DNA from: a bacterium
GTDB taxonomy: Bacteria; Myxococcota_A; Bradymonadia; Bradymonadales; Bradymonadaceae
Length of the DNA: 64,000 nucleotides
Assembly: GCA_030427705.1 (NCBI GenBank)
Contig: JAUIBR010000018.1
Coordinates: 62,001-126,000 of the forward strand
Reading direction: 5' to 3'
Numbering within the stretch: the stretch's first letter is position 1; every line of letters begins with the position of its first letter. Of this stretch, positions 59,766-64,000 are shown piece after piece. The position numbers and the translations under genes are program-made. A model generated the notes under the pieces. It ran no database searches and was not told the DNA's origin. It was given only the letters and a program-made list of their open reading frames with translations.

Positions 59766-60566
59766 ATGAGATTTTCTACATCAGTCATTTTCCTGTTCGT
59801 TTCATTAACTCTCTTGGGTTGTGACCGCAATCCGGAGACTCTGAAATCAAACCCAAATATCGAAATGGCACTGCCCAATGTATCAACGGCTGATTCTTGT
59901 ATTGAATCGGACATGATCGAGTTTTCCGGTGGAGACCTTCTACGGGTTTCAGACAGGGTTGTAGTTGGTACGGTGACGGATGTGATTGTTAAAAGAGAAA
60001 TGACGCACCCGATTGCTCAATGTGACCCTGAAACTGTGACCTGGTCGATTGATATCGAAATGGAGGTCGATACAAACATCAAGGGCTCCGGCGATACGGT
60101 TGTGTTTGGACTCGGTTCTGAGTCCTCGTGGTCATGGTCGAGTCGACCCATTTCAAAAATCGATGGCAAATGGAGACCAAGCACTGCCACCAGAACCATC
60201 GAAGTGTCTCAGGAGCTAGCTTGGACCGGTGACACGGGTGTTCAACCTGGACAGAGGATCCTCGCATTTCTTGTTGGTGTGCCGGGAAGCTACTCGAACG
60301 TCGACTATCCGCTTGCCGAAGTCACAGATAACGGGGTTTTGTTTCAGAGCGAAACAGTCGCAGGTTCGTGCGTGAAACTCAGCAGCTCCCTCATCAATGC
60401 GAAAACCGTCTCGGATCTGCGTTCGGCAATGCAGGAACCTCAGTTGTATCCGCAAGCACCTGCTCCTCACACCGGATTCACGGGGGAAACGCGGTCGCAT
60501 TGTTTGCTGAGCTCGTCCGCAGACCAAATTGAACCCGAGAGTCCGGACCCAGCTGGTGCGCCGTAA
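59766..60566 (+). CDS. Lipoprotein of unknown function
   Basis: 266 residues from the ATG at 59766 with GAGGTG upstream, 10 bases after the previous stop. A longer frame from 59610 overlaps the protease gene. Signal MRFSTSVIFLFVSLTLLGC. The body is a beta-sandwich-like domain (LRVSDRVVVGTVTDVIVKRE, WSIDIEMEVDTNIKGSGDTV, AFLVGVPGSYSNVDYPLAEV) with Cys pairs. It has a Pro/Ser-rich C-terminal tail. It has no Asn linker, unlike most lipoproteins here, and shares the low-G+C character of the protease gene. Confidence 0.7.
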   Translation: MRFSTSVIFLFVSLTLLGCDRNPETLKSNPNIEMALPNVSTADSCIESDMIEFSGGDLLRVSDRVVVGTVTDVIVKREMTHPIAQCDPETVTWSIDIEMEVDTNIKGSGDTVVFGLGSESSWSWSSRPISKIDGKWRPSTATRTIEVSQELAWTGDTGVQPGQRILAFLVGVPGSYSNVDYPLAEVTDNGVLFQSETVAGSCVKLSSSLINAKTVSDLRSAMQEPQLYPQAPAPHTGFTGETRSHCLLSSSADQIEPESPDPAGAP

Positions 60567-60632
60567 CCGGCCGCTTCGCTGAACGGCTTCGCTTCACTAA
60601 ACGGCTCGCATCGCTTTGCTGAACGGCTTCAC
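60567..60632. repeat. R2-like imperfect repeats (GAACGGCTTCGCTTCACT)
   Basis: Four related units of about 20 bases (CGCTTCGCTGAACGG, CTTCGCTTCACTAAACGG, CATCGCTTTGCTGAACGG, CTTCACTTGCC) immediately after the lipoprotein stop. They are more degenerate than the other arrays. Confidence 0.65.
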
Positions 60633-60691
60633 TTGCCACCTTCCGGTTTGGCGCGCAAAATCGATGCTGAACCAACCAACGAGAAAGGGCT

Positions 60692-62044
60692 GTGAGCGAT
60701 ACAATTCAACTCTATGTTGAGCGCGTTGAACGTCTGATTCAGCAACGTCGACAGACGGTTACCGAGGAGGATTTGCAGGAGATTGCTCGCGAGCTCGGCA
60801 TGTCCGATGCGGACCTTGCTGCCGTCGAAGAAGAGGTTCAAAGCCGCTACGAGCGCGGGATGGGCTTTGTCGACCATGGCATGTGGAATGACGCCGTCGA
60901 GCAGCTGCGTGAGGCAGCAGCCCTGGCGCCGTCGCGCGTCTATCTGCTGCACGCATTGGCCAACGCCTACTTCTGCCGCGGGCGAGATAACAAATCGAAG
61001 GACGACATGCAGCAGGCCGAAGCGTGGGCTCGCCGTTGTCTGGACCTGGACCCTCAGTATCAGGCGGCATTCATCCTGCTTGGTGAGATCAAAGACCAGA
61101 ACATCGCCGAAAGTGAGGGGTTATCCACGCGCAAGGCGGCGATGACGCTCGTCGGGAGCCTCGTTCTGTGTGTGGTCGGCGGGTCTGTTGCTTCGATCAT
61201 TGCAGTCATCATCGAACCGAGCCTCGCCGAAGACCAAAACACCACCACCGAGACCGACAGTGTCGTCGTCAACGACAACCTGGTCGTGCCGGTGGCAGCC
61301 ACGCAGCCCAAAGACACCAAACCGGTTCCGCTGCAGCCCAGCGCAGGAAACCTCCCGGTCGACTTCAATCCGGGCCGCTGGAAAGGCCAGGTGGCGCTCG
61401 ACCTTCGGGAGGTTAACAACAAAGTCTACACAGATAAGGCGTACTTCTCGTGGAAGGGGCTGATTGAAAACACCGGCAATCTAGAGATCGACGAAGTGAC
61501 CGCAAAGCTCGAGCTCATCAACGGTTCGGATGAAGTGTTGGTCTCGGATATCATCACGTTGGTGGATGATTACAAACCTGCGCTTCGGCCGGGAGATGTG
61601 AATACGTTCTATACGACGAAGGGCTCTGAGGCCGCCGTTGAGCGGGCCAAGGTTACAATCACCAACGTCAAAGCGGAGCCGGCCGCGAAGGGCTATGCGA
61701 AGTCGAAGCTCATCTCGCCCAAGTGGGCGGTCAAGAAGCCAGCAAACCTCAATATTGAGGTCCGCGAGCGCTTCACGTCTCATAGCCACAACGACATGAT
61801 GAACAGCGGTTTCTTCAAAGCTGCATGGGAAATAAAGAACACTGGCTCCACACCAATTCGTACGGTCAAAGTTGGCCTTCGGCTGATGGATGGGAATGGA
61901 ACGACGCTGGATGACAGTTCGTGGCTTGTCGCTTTTTCGTCCAGCCCCACGATTCGTCCTGGTGAAATGCGCCTGGCGAGCACGACGAAGTCAGTCGCAA
62001 AGACATACAAGAAGTACGAACTTTCAATTGTAGAGATTAACTGA
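60692..62044 (+). CDS. TPR membrane protein with FxLYD-like extracellular domain
   Basis: 450 residues from a GTG at 60692. A cytoplasmic N-terminal half (about 1-145) is helical, with TPR-like units (DHGMWNDAVEQLREAAALAP, ARRCLDLDPQYQAAFILLGE). One transmembrane helix follows (about 149-174, TLVGSLVLCVVGGSVASIIA). The outer part contains two similar beta domains (KAYFSWKGLIENTGNLEIDE and FFKAAWEIKNTGSTPIRTVK) that resemble FxLYD/DUF repeats for interaction. The inside TPR and outside beta topology suggests a signal or scaffold role. The stop is 9 bases before the next gene. Confidence 0.7.
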   Translation: MSDTIQLYVERVERLIQQRRQTVTEEDLQEIARELGMSDADLAAVEEEVQSRYERGMGFVDHGMWNDAVEQLREAAALAPSRVYLLHALANAYFCRGRDNKSKDDMQQAEAWARRCLDLDPQYQAAFILLGEIKDQNIAESEGLSTRKAAMTLVGSLVLCVVGGSVASIIAVIIEPSLAEDQNTTTETDSVVVNDNLVVPVAATQPKDTKPVPLQPSAGNLPVDFNPGRWKGQVALDLREVNNKVYTDKAYFSWKGLIENTGNLEIDEVTAKLELINGSDEVLVSDIITLVDDYKPALRPGDVNTFYTTKGSEAAVERAKVTITNVKAEPAAKGYAKSKLISPKWAVKKPANLNIEVRERFTSHSHNDMMNSGFFKAAWEIKNTGSTPIRTVKVGLRLMDGNGTTLDDSSWLVAFSSSPTIRPGEMRLASTTKSVAKTYKKYELSIVEIN

Positions 62045-62053
62045 GGCATTGCC

Positions 62054-62971
62054 GTGTCTGTCCTGATTCTTCCCGAGGGGACGATGGTGGTCACCCGGGT
62101 CGAATTGAGACCGTTGGGTGGTGGGGACGCGTGTGCTCAGGGTTCGGTAGGTCGCGTGGTTCAATCGCCTCGGGATGCAACGCATTCCTATCGTGTCGAG
62201 TTGGTCAACGGCACTGAGCTGATGGCCAAACGCGACGAATTGTCGGTGCTCAAGAAGTTCCAGGAAGAGGGGCTCAAGGCTGGTGATGCGGTGCTGGAAG
62301 AGTACGACCTCTACCAGCACGTCATCTATCGCTGTGTGACCGGGTCTCGAGCGTATGGGCTTGAGCGCGAAGGCTCTGACACGGACCGTCGTGGCATTTA
62401 TCTGCCGCCGGCCGACATGCACTGGTCGCTGTTTGGCGTGCCTGAGCAGCTGGAAAACAAGGACACCGAAGAGGCCTATTGGGAACTTCAGAAGTTCATC
62501 GTGCTGGCGCTAAAGGCCAACCCCAATATCTTGGAGTGCCTGTATTCGCCTTTGGTTGAGCACGTTGAGCCAATTGCGCAGGAGCTGTTGGACCATCGTG
62601 AGATGTTTCTGTCGAAGCTGATCTACCAGACCTACAACCGCTATGTGATGTCGCAGTTCAAGAAGCTGAAGAACAAGCTGGAGCGCGATGGAACGGTGAA
62701 GTGGAAGCATGCCATGCACCTGATTCGTCTGCTCCGCTCGGGCATTACGGTTTTGAACGAGGGGTTTGTCGCCGTGCGCGTGGATGAGGCGCTGCGCGAG
62801 GAGCTGTGGGCGATTCGGGATGGTGAGTACGATTGGGAGGAGGTCGACGCGATGCGGTTGGACCTGCACAAGCAGTTTGACGCCGCGTTTGAGTCGACCG
62901 ACCTGCCCGAGCGCCCTGACTACGCCGCCGCTAATTCATATCTGGTGCGGGCGCGGCGGGCTGCCTTATAG
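62054..62971 (+). CDS. RlaP-type nucleotidyltransferase
   Basis: 305 residues from a GTG at 62054 (GAGGCATTGCC upstream). Residues 96-114 read TGSRAYGLEREGSDTDRRG, the GS...(S)DxDxRG signature of the pol-beta superfamily group known as RlaP/YcgL, linked in some bacteria to RNA repair. ALKANPNILECLYSP fits the same family. The N-terminal ~70 residues (beta, GRVVQSPRD...VELVNGTEL) look like a small SH3/KOW-type addition. It probably transfers nucleotidyl groups to RNA or metabolites. No RNA ligase is nearby. The 3' end overlaps the convergent gene by 41 bases. Confidence 0.8.
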   Translation: MSVLILPEGTMVVTRVELRPLGGGDACAQGSVGRVVQSPRDATHSYRVELVNGTELMAKRDELSVLKKFQEEGLKAGDAVLEEYDLYQHVIYRCVTGSRAYGLEREGSDTDRRGIYLPPADMHWSLFGVPEQLENKDTEEAYWELQKFIVLALKANPNILECLYSPLVEHVEPIAQELLDHREMFLSKLIYQTYNRYVMSQFKKLKNKLERDGTVKWKHAMHLIRLLRSGITVLNEGFVAVRVDEALREELWAIRDGEYDWEEVDAMRLDLHKQFDAAFESTDLPERPDYAAANSYLVRARRAAL

Positions 62972-64000
62972 GTTCTTGGTTTTCGGTTTTTGGTTCTTGG
63001 TTCTTGGATTCCGGCAGGCTTGCATCAGGTGCCATGTCTGGTTGGTCGGTCGGTTGTGCTTCTTGGTTTGGTGGTTTCTGGGCCGGCTTTGGTTTGGGGA
63101 GCGGGCCTGGTGGCAGGTCCATTAGCGCTGGTGGTCTTGGGATGAGCGGCAACGCCAGATTCAGGACTTGTTCCAACTCTTCGGCTTTGTACTCGCCGTG
63201 GATGGTCACGTAGTCGCCGACGGCCTTGCAGGTCAGGCGGTTGACCAGGTTTGCGACCATGCCTTTCACCAAGAACGGCATCCGGCCGATAAGCTGTTTC
63301 TTCATCGCGGGGCACTTGCCTACGAATCGCTCAGCGTCTTTGGCCTCACCGAGTTTCATGTCGATGTCCAAGGTGGGTTTGTCGATGTTTCGGATGCTCA
63401 CCTTTGCCGATTCAAATCGAACACGGCCAACTCCGGGGATGATGGAAACGGCACTATGTGCGCTGATGAGGACCAAGGTGTCGTCTGGCGCAGCACGTTC
63501 GATCTCGCGTAGACCATCTAACATGGTGCTCGGCTGATAGCCGGCTTCTGCGCCCGCCAGCATGTCCGAGTCGTCCGGCAATTCGGTGGTCAACTCCTTC
63601 ATCCACTCCGGCCGTGCAATCAGGGCCAAACCGTCATCGGCGAGCATGATTTTGCGCGGGTCTTGGTACCGGGAGTCCTTGGGGACCAGGTCGCGAACCT
63701 TGGTTTTGTTGAATTTACGCCACTTCATCGGCTCTGAGTTCGCAAAGCGATAGTCGAGCTTGGATTCCAGCTCTTTGTTGGGAAGTTTATGGCGGATCGC
63801 CAAGAACGTGCGCTGCAGGTATTGAGGCGCAGCCGACGCCATGAACATTGAGTCGAGGTCGGTGACCGGGTCGACATCGCTGTTTTCCAAGACGATGCGA
63901 TAGTCAGGCACGTTCTGAAGGATCTTGCGGGTCGGCTCTTCGAACGAGGTGCCACGCACGCGGTCAAAGCGCACGAGCGCAGTGAAGATTGCGTTACCTG
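62931..64000 (-). CDS. Partial gene: protein with repeated ~110-residue domain and Pro-rich tail, unknown
   Basis: The frame is open to base 64000 (GNAIFTALVRFDRVRG before the first internal GTG), so the N-terminus is missing and at least 356 residues are visible. There is no signal in the visible part. A domain at about 150-300 has strands and helices (DTLVLISAHSAVSIIPGVGR, NLVNRLTCKAVGDYVTIHGE). The C-terminal 60 residues are Pro/Gln/Lys-rich (PLPKPKPAQKPPNQEAQPTD). The tail is written partly by GGTTCTTGG-type direct repeats at 62971-63008. Family not recognised. Confidence 0.55.
   Translation of the reverse strand, partial: GNAIFTALVRFDRVRGTSFEEPTRKILQNVPDYRIVLENSDVDPVTDLDSMFMASAAPQYLQRTFLAIRHKLPNKELESKLDYRFANSEPMKWRKFNKTKVRDLVPKDSRYQDPRKIMLADDGLALIARPEWMKELTTELPDDSDMLAGAEAGYQPSTMLDGLREIERAAPDDTLVLISAHSAVSIIPGVGRVRFESAKVSIRNIDKPTLDIDMKLGEAKDAERFVGKCPAMKKQLIGRMPFLVKGMVANLVNRLTCKAVGDYVTIHGEYKAEELEQVLNLALPLIPRPPALMDLPPGPLPKPKPAQKPPNQEAQPTDQPDMAPDASLPESKNQEPKTENQEPIRQPAAPAPDMN
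62971..63010. repeat. Short direct repeats (GGTTCTTGG) in a gene 3' end
   Basis: GGTTCTTGG, GGTTTTCGG, TTTTTGG, GGTTCTTGG, GGTTCTTGG within 40 bases, encoding (K)NQEP-type residues of the minus-strand gene next to its stop. Confidence 0.7.

Noticed and set aside
63660-63685. Partial R1 match (ACCGGGAGTCC) in the last gene
   Set aside because: Only 11-13 bases match, inside natural-looking coding sequence (KDSRYQDP). Could be chance.

Overview
The window looks like chromosomal DNA of a predatory or surface-dwelling Myxococcota-type bacterium, most like the Bradymonadia (formerly Deltaproteobacteria). This is an inference from architecture, not from a search. About 20 of the ~42 genes encode lipoproteins. 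Ten of them carry low-complexity linkers made of Asn-Asn-X tripeptides just after the lipobox Cys. Four further proteins end in a MYXO-CTERM-like tail (Cys, hydrophobic helix, Arg cluster). An RpoH/SigB-like sigma factor and RCC1-, EGF-, NHL- and MORN-repeat surface proteins fit the same group. No rRNA, tRNA, CRISPR array, transposase or phage gene was recognised.

Layout. 1-17.4 kb: an RCC1-repeat lipoprotein cut by the window edge, a beta-helix lipoprotein, two MYXO-CTERM-like proteins (one frameshifted in a C6 tract), a minus-strand run ending in a 1263-residue EGF/tandem-repeat lipoprotein, two TRL-family lipoproteins, and two outer-membrane barrel paralogues (one with two frameshifts). 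17.6-19.9 kb: a three-gene operon of two tandem zinc-ribbon lipoproteins and a radical SAM/SPASM enzyme. This is the best candidate for an undescribed modification system. 20-27.7 kb: a second giant EGF lipoprotein and a TNFR-like/RCC1 lipoprotein with a ~36-unit Asn linker. 28-39 kb: lipoproteins, small membrane proteins, a metallophosphoesterase, a c-type haem lipoprotein, PssA and a HIT hydrolase. 40-47.8 kb: a SNF2-like helicase and a divergent N6-adenine methylase flanking two MYXO-CTERM-like proteins. 47.8-57.7 kb: a metzincin lipoprotein, Dtd, MORN and Sel1 lipoproteins, the sigma factor, and a fadJ-fadI beta-oxidation pair. 57.7-64 kb: a lower-G+C metzincin/lipoprotein pair, a TPR membrane protein, an RlaP-type nucleotidyltransferase and one gene cut by the window end.

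Two families of short dispersed repeats are not explained by the genes. Repeat R1 (core CAAGAACCGGGAGTCCTCGA) occurs only between 3.3 and 23.7 kb. It lies in intergenic arrays, at gene 3' ends and in frame inside an outer-membrane protein gene. Repeat R2 lies between 29 and 61 kb. It forms arrays of ~20-26 bp hairpins whose stems vary with compensatory changes while the AGTT(A/G)TCTT linker stays constant. Terminal units of both families supply the last codons and stops of neighbouring genes.
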